Assembly: GCA_002433485.1 (NCBI GenBank)
Contig: DJIF01000132.1
Location: 1 to 52,154 of the forward strand
Direction of reading: 5' to 3'
Length of the DNA stretch: 52,154 bases
Source: Deltaproteobacteria bacterium UBA6601
GTDB lineage: Bacteria > Myxococcota_A > UBA796 > UBA9615
The notes under the pieces are model-generated. The model did no database searches, was not told the DNA's origin, and saw only the letters and a list, made by a program, of their open reading frames with translations. Shown here one piece after another: positions 25,141 to 33,869 of the stretch. Made by a program: the position numbers and the translations under genes. The first letter of the stretch is position 1. Each line of letters starts with the position of its first letter.

Positions 25141-26310
25141 TCATCGTGCCGGCTGCTGTTCAGTGCGGGCCAGCCAGCCCAGAGCGAGCAGTAGCGCCAT
25201 TACGCTGACTGCGCTCAGACCCTGAAAGATGGTCGAGGTGGAGGCTCGGTCGAGCACTAGCGCTGCCCCGAGCATGGCTACCAGTTGGCCAATGCCGTGG
25301 CCAGCAGCCAGAAACATCCCTTGGGCCGAGTTGCGTAGGCCCCTGGGCGCTTGCTCAGCCACCAGGGCGATGCCCCCGATCCACCAGGCGCCGAAGCTCA
25401 GTCCGTGGAGCGCCTGGACGGCGACCAGCCCGGCGCTGTCAGTGATGGTGCCGCACAGCCACCAGCGCGGGATGCCGACTGCTACTGCAATGAGGATGAG
25501 CTTCATGGCTCCCAGCCGGCGCAACAGCAGGCCGCTTGCAGCCATTACTGCGACCTCTACCGAGACCCCCAGCGCGAGCGCATTGGCCGCCACCTTGGAA
25601 GGCAAGCCGATGGTACTTACGTGGAGTGCGAAAAAGCGGTCGTAGATAGCGACAGTGGAGCTGTGCAGGATCGCGACGCAGTACATTGCTGCCAGGCGTT
25701 TATCGGCCAGCAGAGTGCGGATTGAGCCGCTGCTGGCCTCTCGTTCGATCGTTCCACGGTTTAGTCGCTCTGTGGCCAGTAGCAGGCCGCAGAGCAGGAC
25801 AAAACACACCAGGATCGGGCTGGATGGCCAGCGGTCCAGACTCATCCCGACCGCCCAGCAAATCACCACAAAGCCCACCGAGCCCCACAGTCGGACTTTG
25901 CCGTAGCCGCTTGCGCCGGTGGTCTGCATGGCGATGTTGTCGGTGATCGCCCCCGCTGGAGCGCGCGCTAGAGCAAGCAGGGCAGCCGCCGGGGCCATAA
26001 AGCGCCAGTCTGGAGCCAGATAGAGAGCTAGTGTGGCGACTGCCGATAGTGCGATGCATAGCCGCAATACCCAGATCGGCTGGCGGCTGCGATCGGCGAG
26101 TAGGGTTCCAATGGGGCTGCCCAGGAGCAGACCGATAGGGACAATTGCCAGCACCACGCCGGTTGCGGTTCCGCTGGCGCCAGCGTTTTGCAGGCAGACC
26201 GCCAGGTAGGGGGCGATGGCCCCCAGTGCACCGATGAACAGGAAATACCAGAGCGCCAGCGGCCGGTTGACCGAGGACTGCTTTGAAGGCGTGCTGTTTT
26301 CTGTGCTCAG
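25141..26310 (-). CDS. MFS transporter, probable CTG start
   Basis: This is a major facilitator protein of the LacY/HcaT-like (MFS_1-like) group, with about 12 membrane segments. The first ordinary start codon (GTG at 26157) would remove membrane segment 1. Reading further upstream without a stop gives a typical N-terminus (RPLALWYFLFIGALGA, then IAPYLAVCLQNAGASG) and reaches a stop at 26341. The only start-like codon at the right place is CTG at 26310, which overlaps the upstream gene's stop as CTGA, as expected for coupled translation. That gives 389 aa, the usual family length. The substrate is unknown. Confidence 0.88.
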   Translation of the reverse strand: MSTENSTPSKQSSVNRPLALWYFLFIGALGAIAPYLAVCLQNAGASGTATGVVLAIVPIGLLLGSPIGTLLADRSRQPIWVLRLCIALSAVATLALYLAPDWRFMAPAAALLALARAPAGAITDNIAMQTTGASGYGKVRLWGSVGFVVICWAVGMSLDRWPSSPILVCFVLLCGLLLATERLNRGTIEREASSGSIRTLLADKRLAAMYCVAILHSSTVAIYDRFFALHVSTIGLPSKVAANALALGVSVEVAVMAASGLLLRRLGAMKLILIAVAVGIPRWWLCGTITDSAGLVAVQALHGLSFGAWWIGGIALVAEQAPRGLRNSAQGMFLAAGHGIGQLVAMLGAALVLDRASTSTIFQGLSAVSVMALLLALGWLARTEQQPAR

Positions 26311-26954
26311 CGAGCTGTCTCTCTGGCCCCTGGGGCTTGGTCAGGGGGCTGGACGACCGGCTCAGCGTTCGTTCCTTCCGGTGATTCTCTGTCGCCTGTG
26401 GGGGCCGGAGCGGGCGGCTTCGTTGCGGTTGCTGAGTTGAGAAACTTGATGTCAGGGACCGCCGCAACGCTCTCCCTGCTGCGGCTACACAGGGTGTCGA
26501 AGAGCACTCCGTCCCCGTCACGGTTCGCGTAGACGAGGTAGGTGCTGCCGCTCTCGAAGCGGCGTCCGCAGGCTGCCGATGACGCTGGTGTTCGCAGCTG
26601 TAGGATGGGTTCTGTTGCGCCTTTCCAGCTGCGTTCCACCGCAAAGCGGTAGTCTACGGTTTGGCTGATCATTCCTCGCCGAAGCACGTTGGGTTGCTCG
26701 AGCCCCGCCGCATTTGTTGCGTGCTCGGGCAGTACCGGAGGCCTTGCGGCCATGGCATCGCTGCGGTTGCTGTGAATTACCTTCCCCTCAAACACCACAT
26801 CTGCGCCTTCCAGTCCCGCGGCTGCGTCGTTGGCGACAGCGCAGCTGCAGGCCAGAGCGCTTGTGGTCGGGAGCAGGACCGTTAGTGCCAGCAGACTGGT
26901 GGTGAACAGAATGAAGCATTGCGGGAGAGAACGTGAGGATCTATCGGGGGCCAT
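26307..26954 (-). CDS. secreted protein with TIMP/NTR-like domain
   Basis: The protein (215 aa from 26954) has a signal peptide ending in SALACSCA. The mature N-terminal Cys-x-Cys, then VVFEGKVI, VERSWKG and SAACGRRFESGSTYLVYA, are the signature of bacterial tissue-inhibitor-of-metalloproteinase/netrin-like domains. The function of bacterial members is not settled. The tail is Pro/Glu-rich. I chose the ATG at 26954, which has AAGGAG six bases upstream; that AAGGAG is itself inside an earlier ATG-initiated frame (26969). It lies between a metzincin-like lipoprotein gene upstream and the MFS gene, whose CTG overlaps its stop. Confidence 0.82.
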   Translation of the reverse strand: MAPDRSSRSLPQCFILFTTSLLALTVLLPTTSALACSCAVANDAAAGLEGADVVFEGKVIHSNRSDAMAARPPVLPEHATNAAGLEQPNVLRRGMISQTVDYRFAVERSWKGATEPILQLRTPASSAACGRRFESGSTYLVYANRDGDGVLFDTLCSRSRESVAAVPDIKFLNSATATKPPAPAPTGDRESPEGTNAEPVVQPPDQAPGARETAR

Positions 26955-26986
26955 AGTGATCTCCTTCATGGCTGTGTATGCAGCCC

Positions 26987-28444
26987 TTACAAGGTGGAGA
27001 CGATGGAACCGTCCTCAAGCTTCAATGCGGACACATTTTCTCCTGGTTCGGGCAGCAGAAGGTGCCCTCCAGACAGGTGGTTGAGGGGGGTGAAGTAGCC
27101 CTCAGTGGTGCCGATTTCCTGGCCTTGGTTGTCGAGCAGGCGAACCGTCCGGGCTGTGCCACCGGGAGGGACGGCCCGGCGCAAGGTGCCGCTCTTGCGC
27201 ACCCCGCCCTGGCCGTCCAGGCTCAGTACCACCCAGCTGTGCTGGTCCTCAGCGGCTCGAGCAGAGCCCAGGTTGTTGACCGAACGCACCCGATCGAAGA
27301 GCTCGTCGTAGGTGTAGTCGCTTACCCAGGTGGGTTCGCAGTAGGCCATAAAGTCGAAGTACTCGTCCGGGTCACGGAGACTCTGGTCGAGGATGTCATA
27401 GCCCCATACACCCACTGACGCCCCATCATGAGGATAGCCAGGATCTGAGGCCTGGCCGAACAGCCCGCAGGGTGCGTGTGCTCGACCGTGGGCGTGGCCA
27501 ATCTCATGGGCCATGGTGTTGGCAGAGCCCTCGCCTGGAAAACCAAGGCCGATGCTGGCGCGGCCCCAGTCATCCTCGGCGTTCTCTGCTAGAGGGCTCA
27601 GTCCTGCGACACAGCCTTGAGAGCAGAAGCTGGCCAGAGAGGGGGCCGGGCTGAACAGGCCATAGTAGTAGACGTCCCGACCAGGGTTGTCGTTCCAGCG
27701 GCGGTTCATGACCGTATCGAGCAGTTCGCTCCAACCGGTGCCGTTGGGCAGGATCGGAGTGGTCCAGTTGATGCCGGTGCCGACGGTGATCTCCACGTCG
27801 GCGACCGGATAGCGCTGGAGCATCGCATTCTCGAACAGCTCAAGCTGTCCTGCGCCGGTCTCGGGCAGGCGCCCTGAGCTGTCACCGTTGTAGCGGATGG
27901 GCAGCAGTACTACCTTCAAGGGCCCTCTTGGGTTGCGTGGGTTTAGATCCGTCCAGCTCTCGCCCCCAGGCCATTCGCTCTCATTGTCGTCGCCTGCCGC
28001 GTCGACTTCTTCGTCGATCTCTTCAAGACGGACGCGGAATTCCAGGTTGGAGGGGATCTCGTCGAGAAAGAAGTTCGCCGTCGAGCTCAGCTTGCGGGAT
28101 TTTGAGTCCTCGTCGACCTCAATCTCAACCGGCTCCGGCGAGTCACCCTCGCGCAGCTCTAAGACCACCCGAATGTCTCGCTCCTCGAAGTCATCCTGAC
28201 GCTCAAGATAGACCCTGAGCAGCCCATCCCGGCCTTCGACCACCGGTGCATTGCGGGACTCGACCTCTTCACCGTCCTCCATCAGCGTGATTTCCACTCC
28301 CTGATTGAAGGTGATCGACTCGATGTCGACCCCGCGTGCCAACACAGTTGCAGCGTCATCGTCGTCACCACGAGGACGCTCTTGCTGGCACGAGATCATC
28401 AAGCAGAGAGTGGCGAGTGCAGCGGTGATGCGAATCAGGGACAT
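26987..28444 (-). CDS. metzincin-like metalloprotease lipoprotein with DDDD linker
   Basis: The protein (485 aa) has a signal peptide with lipobox MISC, followed shortly by RGDDDDAA, an acidic spacer of a type common in this lineage. The catalytic zinc site is HEIGHAHGRAH (His313, Glu314, His317, His323), an HExxHxxGxxH metzincin motif. FDFMAYCEP downstream fits the Met-turn. The middle has acidic, Ig-like regions. It should be an envelope-anchored zinc protease; the substrate is unknown. GGAG lies eight bases before the ATG. The TIMP/NTR-like gene follows in the same direction with a gap of about 30 bases, so a protease/inhibitor pair is possible but unproven. Confidence 0.9.
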   Translation of the reverse strand: MSLIRITAALATLCLMISCQQERPRGDDDDAATVLARGVDIESITFNQGVEITLMEDGEEVESRNAPVVEGRDGLLRVYLERQDDFEERDIRVVLELREGDSPEPVEIEVDEDSKSRKLSSTANFFLDEIPSNLEFRVRLEEIDEEVDAAGDDNESEWPGGESWTDLNPRNPRGPLKVVLLPIRYNGDSSGRLPETGAGQLELFENAMLQRYPVADVEITVGTGINWTTPILPNGTGWSELLDTVMNRRWNDNPGRDVYYYGLFSPAPSLASFCSQGCVAGLSPLAENAEDDWGRASIGLGFPGEGSANTMAHEIGHAHGRAHAPCGLFGQASDPGYPHDGASVGVWGYDILDQSLRDPDEYFDFMAYCEPTWVSDYTYDELFDRVRSVNNLGSARAAEDQHSWVVLSLDGQGGVRKSGTLRRAVPPGGTARTVRLLDNQGQEIGTTEGYFTPLNHLSGGHLLLPEPGENVSALKLEDGSIVSTL

Positions 28445-28535
28445 TGTGGTAGCTCCGGAAGCAGGGCGAGGAGCACCTTAACATCGGCAGAGCAAGGGGG
28501 CGCCTGGTGATTTTGACCCGGGCCGGTTGTCTGCT

Positions 28536-28958
28536 TCAGATCGCTTTTCTCATGGTCCGGTGCGGAATGTCACAGTCCATGAAAACCGGCCCCTCTGCCG
28601 CAAAGCCCAGCCGCTCATAGAATGGAATTACCGGGACCTGGCCGTGCAATACCAGTTGGCTGTGCCCCAGTTCTCTGGCGGTGCGCTCGAGTGCCTTCAT
28701 CAGCGCCACTCCGAGCCCCAGGCCCCTGGCCCGGCGCACCACTGCTACCCGCTCCGCCCGTGCTTCCCCGGCTGCGGTGATTCGCAGTCGAGCAGTGCCG
28801 AGAGCCTCGCCCCCTTGCTCGACCAGAAAGTGTGTACAGCTCTCATCCAAGCCATCGACTTCTTCTTCCAGAGGTACCTGCTGTTCATCCACAAAGACCT
28901 CAAGGCGAATGGCCAGGCAGGTTTCAAGCTCTTCGCTGCGGGCGACTCGGGCGCTCAT
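28536..28958 (-). CDS. GNAT N-acetyltransferase (ElaA/YjcF-like)
   Basis: The protein (140 aa) has the acetyl-CoA binding core RVAVVRRARGLGLGVALM and the C-terminal PFYERLGF strand/helix. The N-terminal block RLEVFVDEQQVP followed by EEEVDGLD is that of the YjcF/ElaA subgroup. The acceptor is unknown. The start overlaps the stop of the upstream M50 protease as ATGA. The 91 bases between its stop and the metzincin gene hold nothing I can name beyond that gene's ribosome binding site. Confidence 0.9.
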   Translation of the reverse strand: MSARVARSEELETCLAIRLEVFVDEQQVPLEEEVDGLDESCTHFLVEQGGEALGTARLRITAAGEARAERVAVVRRARGLGLGVALMKALERTARELGHSQLVLHGQVPVIPFYERLGFAAEGPVFMDCDIPHRTMRKAI

Positions 28959-29944
28959 TGGCGAACTCGCCAGGGATTGGACGGCAGTTTTCCGGCGAGC
29001 AGTTCTTGCAGGCCTGGCAGCAGTGCGCCGCTATAGAGGGCGGCAGCTTGGGTGCCAGATAGCTGTTGTAGCGGAAGGTCGGCCAGGGACATGCCGAGGG
29101 TCAGTGCTGCCAGCAGGCCGAAGTAGCCGGCAGCGATGGCCATCCGACGCCCTCTCGAGATGCTGTAGTAGCCCTGCACCGGACGCTTCCAGGTTCGCCA
29201 GATGGTTAGTAGTCCGAGCAGTAGGATGAGGCCCAGGATGGGCGAGCCGGTAATGAGCAGCAGGGGAATCCCTACCGCGTAACCGGCGACCCAGAGCCAG
29301 CGGCTGATTGCGCCGGTGATGCGCCCTCCATCCAGTGGACTTACCGGGAGCATGTTGAACAGGTTGAGCAGGAAGCCGGTGGAGGCCAGCGCATAAAAGA
29401 ACAGTGAGTCGCTGGCCAGCGCAGCGAGCAGGCAGCCAAGGGCACCCAGCCCGCCCAGAGCCGGGCCGCCGATGCCGACAATGGCCTCGACGAAAGCGTC
29501 TCGGGGCCGCCCCTTCATGGCAATTACAGCGCCGACAAAGGGGATGAAGACGGGAGCGCCGGTAGGGATGTTCTGGTGTCGCATCGCCAGCAGGTGGCCG
29601 TACTCGTGGACCAGGATGAGCAGGACGAAGCCCACGGCGAAGGGCCAGCCAAAGAAGTTTGAGTAGACCCAGATGGTAAGGAGCATGGTGAATAAGGAGC
29701 CGAACTTCATCAGCTTGAGTCCGGCCAGCAGCCACTTGAACTTGCTGAGCAGGAGGATCGTGATCATGGCCAGCCAGCCGAGGCTCAGACCTGACTTTGC
29801 GCGAGGTCCTTGCCGCGGTGCGGCGGTCTGCTGTCTGCGCGGAGGTGTCGGGGAGCGATGGCTGATTCTTGGTGCCAGTGGCCCCCAGTTGTCCCGCTGT
29901 ACATAGGCTCTGTGGGCAGGGGGCTTGACGCTTGGCTCGCTCAT
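28955..29944 (-). CDS. site-2 protease family (M50) membrane metalloprotease
   Basis: The protein (329 aa from the ATG at 29944) is a polytopic membrane protein. The zinc motif is HEYGHLLA (His113-His117) within a hydrophobic segment, and the third ligand motif is NMLPVSPLDGGR, the NxxPxxxLDGGR of M50 proteases. An N-terminal Pro/Arg-rich cytoplasmic stretch of about 50 residues precedes the first membrane segment. M50 enzymes cleave membrane proteins within the bilayer; no substrate such as an anti-sigma factor is adjacent. A longer start at 30004 would overlap recX. Its stop overlaps the GNAT start as ATGA. Confidence 0.93.
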   Translation of the reverse strand: MSEPSVKPPAHRAYVQRDNWGPLAPRISHRSPTPPRRQQTAAPRQGPRAKSGLSLGWLAMITILLLSKFKWLLAGLKLMKFGSLFTMLLTIWVYSNFFGWPFAVGFVLLILVHEYGHLLAMRHQNIPTGAPVFIPFVGAVIAMKGRPRDAFVEAIVGIGGPALGGLGALGCLLAALASDSLFFYALASTGFLLNLFNMLPVSPLDGGRITGAISRWLWVAGYAVGIPLLLITGSPILGLILLLGLLTIWRTWKRPVQGYYSISRGRRMAIAAGYFGLLAALTLGMSLADLPLQQLSGTQAAALYSGALLPGLQELLAGKLPSNPWRVRQ

Positions 29945-29988
29945 GGCGGCTAATCTGGGGTGTCGACGCAAATGCACAAGGGTTGAAT

Positions 29989-30552
29989 GTGAAAAAAGAA
30001 CCAAGATCGCGACTGTGGCTGCGGCGCAGCACCCTATCCTATGTGGAGCGATATCCCGCTAGCGTGCGCCGCGTCCAGCAGGTCATGAGGCGCCGAATTG
30101 AACGCCGCCTGCGGGGTCGTTGTGAGGGTCGGGACCCGGTCGATGAGGTCGGTCTGGAGGTGGCTGCCGAGCGGCAGCAACTGCTCGCCGAACTGGACCT
30201 TTTGCTTGTGTCATTACAGCAGCATGGCCATCTCGATGATCAGCGACAGGCTGGCTTGTGGGTTGATGCCTGGCATCGCAAGGGCCATAGCGTTCGGGTC
30301 ATCCGTCAGCGGCTCCTAGAGCGCGGTATTGCCGCTGAACTGGCCGATCTGGTGGTGGCGGAGTTTCAGGACCGGGGTGAGGGCGATAGTGTCGACCTGG
30401 CAGCCGCTGACAACTATGCGCGGCGGCGCCGGCTAGGTCCATATCGGCGCGATCCCGAACGGCGCGCTGAGTTTCGGCGCCGAGATCTGGCAGCTCTGGC
30501 TCGGCGCGGTTTTTCCTATGGAGTCGCCTCTTCAGTGATTGATCGGCCCTGA
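29989..30552 (+). CDS. recX: RecX-like regulatory protein
   Basis: The protein (187 aa) has the three-helix repeats of RecX: an N-terminal SYVERYPASVRRVQQVM, a central AWHRKGHSVRVIRQRLLERGI, and a C-terminal YARRRRLGPYRRD followed by ALARRGFSYGVASSVI. It should bind RecA filaments and limit their activity. recA, its usual neighbour, is not in the window. I chose the GTG at 29989, with AAGGG six bases upstream. It is divergent from the M50 protease with only 44 bases between starts. The match is clear by repeat pattern but RecX is poorly conserved, so the symbol is less than certain. Confidence 0.82.
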   Translation: MKKEPRSRLWLRRSTLSYVERYPASVRRVQQVMRRRIERRLRGRCEGRDPVDEVGLEVAAERQQLLAELDLLLVSLQQHGHLDDQRQAGLWVDAWHRKGHSVRVIRQRLLERGIAAELADLVVAEFQDRGEGDSVDLAAADNYARRRRLGPYRRDPERRAEFRRRDLAALARRGFSYGVASSVIDRP

Positions 30553-30624
30553 GCCTGTGGCTCCTGCATATGCTAAATCAGCGGTTCAGACTGGAGGTCT
30601 GATTGCAGGCCGGGGAGGTGCACC

Positions 30625-30933
30625 ATGGGGAATAACGCTGAAGTCGGTCGTAATGACCCCTGTCCCTGCGGCAGCGGTAAGAAGTACAAGCGTTGCTGCT
30701 TGGGGACCGCTGAGGACCCGAGCCAGGAAGCACGTAATTTCGTTCCGGCACTGATTGTGTTGGGGCTTGGGCTTGCCGTGAGCGCCTGGGTGCTGGTGGT
30801 GAGCACCGCGGCTAACGGCGGGCTCTGTGCGGTGGTTGCTTGTCTGGCGGCGGGTGGAGCCTGGATCTTCACCAACATGCCGCCTCCCAACGCCAATCCA
30901 GGCAGCCCCGGCGGGATCAACTTCGGCGGCTAA
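30625..30933 (+). CDS. SEC-C motif protein with two membrane segments
   Basis: The protein (102 aa) starts with GRNDPCPCGSGKKYKRCC, the zinc-binding SEC-C motif found at the C-terminus of SecA and in many small proteins. Two hydrophobic segments follow (about residues 40-60 and 64-80), then a Pro/Gly tail NPGSPGGINFGG. A stand-alone SEC-C motif before a two-helix membrane part is unusual. GGGGAGG lies six bases upstream of the ATG. The SEC-C motif can contact ribosomes or SecB in other proteins; the role here is unknown. Confidence 0.85.
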   Translation: MGNNAEVGRNDPCPCGSGKKYKRCCLGTAEDPSQEARNFVPALIVLGLGLAVSAWVLVVSTAANGGLCAVVACLAAGGAWIFTNMPPPNANPGSPGGINFGG

Positions 30934-30952
30934 GTGTGGTGTCCTGTTGTGT

Positions 30953-32917
30953 TCAGTTGGGGTCGCAGGGGCCGTCGCAGAAGTTCTCGATCCGGCCGTC
31001 TGGGCGGAAGAATGCGTCGATCTGCCGCTTAGATCCTTCGCTGTAGCGCTGGTTGCCGTGGGTTCCATTGTCTTCTTCTGGCGCGACATTACCTGCTGGT
31101 GGAGGCTCAGCCTCAAAGTCGAAGTACACCAGCGCTGAGGACAGTGGTCCTTCTTGCTCAGGAATCCCCCAGATGGATTGGGCAGCCGGAGCAAGCTGGG
31201 GGATTCCCATCGTTCGAGCCCCCAATTCAGAGGAGATGTTGGGCACCTGAGAGTCGTGTCTCGCGACCTGATAGAGCACCTCGCCGGGAGGCACTCCGGG
31301 AAGCGGGTTGTCGGTCAGATGCGGGGCCCATGTGGCCGCCTCGGCGCCGTCCCATAGGCTGCTCATCATGTTCATTAACACCTCACGATCGACCCGTTCT
31401 GGGTACCAGGTGCGGAAGATGATTTCGTAGTCGTAGAAGTCCACTGAGCGACCGATCATCAGCGGGTAGCTGATGCCACCTACCAGGAAGGCTGCCCGGG
31501 TCACTTCGGGCGACAGGGCCAGCACCGCAGGCCCCATGATTCCGCCCTGGCTGATCCCCATCCAGTAGGGTGGCCCTTCATCGATCACCGAGTTGCCATC
31601 GACCATCAACTCGGGCAACTCGCGGCAAGCACCTTTGAACGCGCGCATCATGACCAGCTGATTGATGACGCCCTGCTTGAGTCGGTCGGACACTTTGGGG
31701 AAGGTACTGACGTTGGACAGGGCAGTCCCCACTGTCACCAGATCGTCCTGGGACATCCCCTGCCAATCGGTTGCCACCATTACATAGCTGAACTGCTGCG
31801 CGACATCCTGTACGTAGCCGCCGCCGCCTTCTCCTTCTGCAGCTCCCATCAGCCCATGCCCGTAGCCGAGCAGGCGGCCAGGCGCTACACCTGGCTCCGC
31901 GAGGACCCGTGGCACGGTGAGGGTGAAGGGCACCTCAATCCAGCCCTGGAAGCTCGGTAGCCCGTCTTCGCCCCGAACCACTCGCGCACCGGGGCCATCC
32001 CGGTCCATGTAGAGAGGCGAGCGGAAGGTGCCATCCAGTCTGCGGAAGCGCCGCTGGTCGCCGGGGTCTTCCTGGACCTCGAGCACCGTGCACTCCCCCT
32101 CGCCGACCGGCACCCTGCTGAGGGCATCGTCGCGCATCGCCAGCAAGTCACCCCGGATGCTACGAGATGAGGCCGTGGTGAAGCTCCATGCCTGGACCAG
32201 CGAGCCTCGCTCAATGCCGGCATTCTCCAGTGCGGAGAACAGGTTCTCGTAGCGGTCGCGTTGGCCTTCGAGGGCAGCAGAGGTGGTGGGGACTCCGTCG
32301 CGCAGGGCGGCAAAGGCCCCGCTGGGATTGGCTTCGCTGCCATCGATAAGCGTGATGTTGCGCAGGGCGACTCCGTAGCTTCGCCCCTCCAGCAGTCGTA
32401 CCGCTGGCCTAATGTAGAGCATGGCCAGACTCTGGGCGAAGCCGGGCAGGTCCTCTTCGTGGGCACGCAGGTCGATCTCGACCATGTGGGCGATGCGTTC
32501 ACCGCTCTCCAGGTCGAGGACTACGGTAGGGCTGTCCTGGGCCAGTGAGAGGTCGAAGGCACCTTCCACCGCCAGCCCAGGGGTGGCGGCGAGGTCTACG
32601 TCGCTGGCGAACACAGTGATCGCCGCGGTGGCCGGGGAGAATCCGTCGTAGATGTTGTAGGCACTGACGTCGAATTCATCGTCGTCGGTATTGCGCGGTA
32701 TTGCCTCTGGGCTCAATTGCAGGCGCTTGCCGGTGTCGGTGAGGGGGTCGTCGACCAGCCACCGGTCCGATGGCCATGGCAGCATACAGTGAAGTGGGTT
32801 TGTGCCTTCACACCATGCGTTGATGTCGACAATGATTGGTTCCACTTCAGGCGTGCAACCAGGCAGCATCTTCAGGCAGCAGAGCAGGGCCAAGAGAGTC
32901 GGTAGCTTAGATTTCAT
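30953..32917 (-). CDS. serine-hydrolase-like lipoprotein (alpha/beta fold)
   Basis: The protein (654 aa) has a signal peptide with lipobox LPGC. The nucleophile elbow is GISQGGIMG with Ser456, followed by VTRAAFLVGG, as in alpha/beta hydrolases. A late segment LYQVARHDSQVPN could supply Asp, and NGTHGNQRY could supply His, to the triad. The N-terminal half (about residues 30-330), with LPWPSDRWL and SPATAAITVF, resembles the virulence-lipase N-terminal layout of exported lipases. It is probably a surface lipase or esterase. The start is divergent from thyA by 59 bases. Confidence 0.85.
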   Translation of the reverse strand: MKSKLPTLLALLCCLKMLPGCTPEVEPIIVDINAWCEGTNPLHCMLPWPSDRWLVDDPLTDTGKRLQLSPEAIPRNTDDDEFDVSAYNIYDGFSPATAAITVFASDVDLAATPGLAVEGAFDLSLAQDSPTVVLDLESGERIAHMVEIDLRAHEEDLPGFAQSLAMLYIRPAVRLLEGRSYGVALRNITLIDGSEANPSGAFAALRDGVPTTSAALEGQRDRYENLFSALENAGIERGSLVQAWSFTTASSRSIRGDLLAMRDDALSRVPVGEGECTVLEVQEDPGDQRRFRRLDGTFRSPLYMDRDGPGARVVRGEDGLPSFQGWIEVPFTLTVPRVLAEPGVAPGRLLGYGHGLMGAAEGEGGGGYVQDVAQQFSYVMVATDWQGMSQDDLVTVGTALSNVSTFPKVSDRLKQGVINQLVMMRAFKGACRELPELMVDGNSVIDEGPPYWMGISQGGIMGPAVLALSPEVTRAAFLVGGISYPLMIGRSVDFYDYEIIFRTWYPERVDREVLMNMMSSLWDGAEAATWAPHLTDNPLPGVPPGEVLYQVARHDSQVPNISSELGARTMGIPQLAPAAQSIWGIPEQEGPLSSALVYFDFEAEPPPAGNVAPEEDNGTHGNQRYSEGSKRQIDAFFRPDGRIENFCDGPCDPN

Positions 32918-32976
32918 TGTCGGGAAGGTAGCGGAAGCTCTTTCCCAGATTCAAGCAATGTGTAAGATCCGGCGCC

Positions 32977-33819
32977 GTGCAGGTCTACCTCGATCTATTG
33001 CAGCGAATTCTTGATCAGGGACGGATCCGTGCGGACCGCACTGGCACTGGCACTCAGGGTGTCTTTGGTCACCAGATGCGCTTTGATCTGCGGGAGGGCT
33101 TTCCCGTTCTGACCACCAAGAAGCTGCACCTTAAGTCCATCATCAAGGAGCTGCTGTGGTTTCTGTCGGGTTCCACCGATGTCGCCCCGCTGCAGGAGGC
33201 TGGCGTCCGCATCTGGAACGAGTGGGCCACTGCTGAAGAGTGCGCTCGTTTCGATCGCAGTGCGGGTGACCTGGGACCCATCTACGGGCATCAGTGGCGT
33301 AACTTTGGGGCGACCATGGACGAGGATGGTAGCTACCGCCGGGATGGGGTCGATCAGATATTGGCCCTCCTGGACGGGATTCAGAACAATCCTTACTCTC
33401 GGCGCCACATTGTCACCGGCTGGAATCCGGCCGAAGCGAGCCAGGTGAGTCTTCCTCCCTGTCACACTTTGTTTCAATTTTACGTGCAGGATGGTGAACT
33501 GAGCTGTCAGCTTTATCAGCGCAGTGCAGATGTGTTTCTGGGCGTGCCCTTCAACATTGCCAGTTATGCTTTGCTCACCATGATGGTCGCTCAGGTCTGT
33601 GGACTGCGCGCTGGGGACTTTGTCCATAGTCTTGGCGACGCTCATCTCTATCTAAATCACCTTGATCAAGCGCGCCTTCAGCTGACAAGAGGTCCGCGTC
33701 CTTTGCCGGTCATGCGGCTTAATCCCGAGGTCCGGGACCTGTTCGCGTTTCGCTATGAGGACTTCCAGCTTGAGGGCTATGACCCGCACCCTCACATTAA
33801 GGCCGCGGTCTCGGTCTGA
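32977..33819 (+). CDS. thyA: thymidylate synthase ThyA
   Basis: It makes dTMP from dUMP with methylene-tetrahydrofolate. The protein (280 aa) has RTGTGTQGVFG at the N-terminus, the LWFLSGSTD block, the catalytic Cys162 in SLPPCHTLFQFYV, and the substrate-binding blocks LYQRSADVFLGVPFNIASY, then YLNHLDQ. Length and layout match the ThyA type, with no sign of ThyX. The start is GTG. folA follows 50 bases downstream, the common pair in which FolA restores the folate oxidised by ThyA. Confidence 0.98.
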   Translation: MQVYLDLLQRILDQGRIRADRTGTGTQGVFGHQMRFDLREGFPVLTTKKLHLKSIIKELLWFLSGSTDVAPLQEAGVRIWNEWATAEECARFDRSAGDLGPIYGHQWRNFGATMDEDGSYRRDGVDQILALLDGIQNNPYSRRHIVTGWNPAEASQVSLPPCHTLFQFYVQDGELSCQLYQRSADVFLGVPFNIASYALLTMMVAQVCGLRAGDFVHSLGDAHLYLNHLDQARLQLTRGPRPLPVMRLNPEVRDLFAFRYEDFQLEGYDPHPHIKAAVSV

Positions 33820-33869
33820 GTTGCTAGGTACGCTTGTCCTGGGCTTTGGTTCGGCCTACTTTTGCCCAC

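Noticed and set aside
29932..29988. Longer recX start at 29932
   Set aside because: It would run into the M50 protease start on the other strand and has no ribosome binding site; the GTG at 29989 has AAGGG six bases upstream.
30586..31194. A 202-codon minus-strand frame across the SEC-C gene
   Set aside because: It crosses the SEC-C gene and the end of the hydrolase-like gene, is low-complexity, and has no motif; the SEC-C frame has a strong ribosome binding site.
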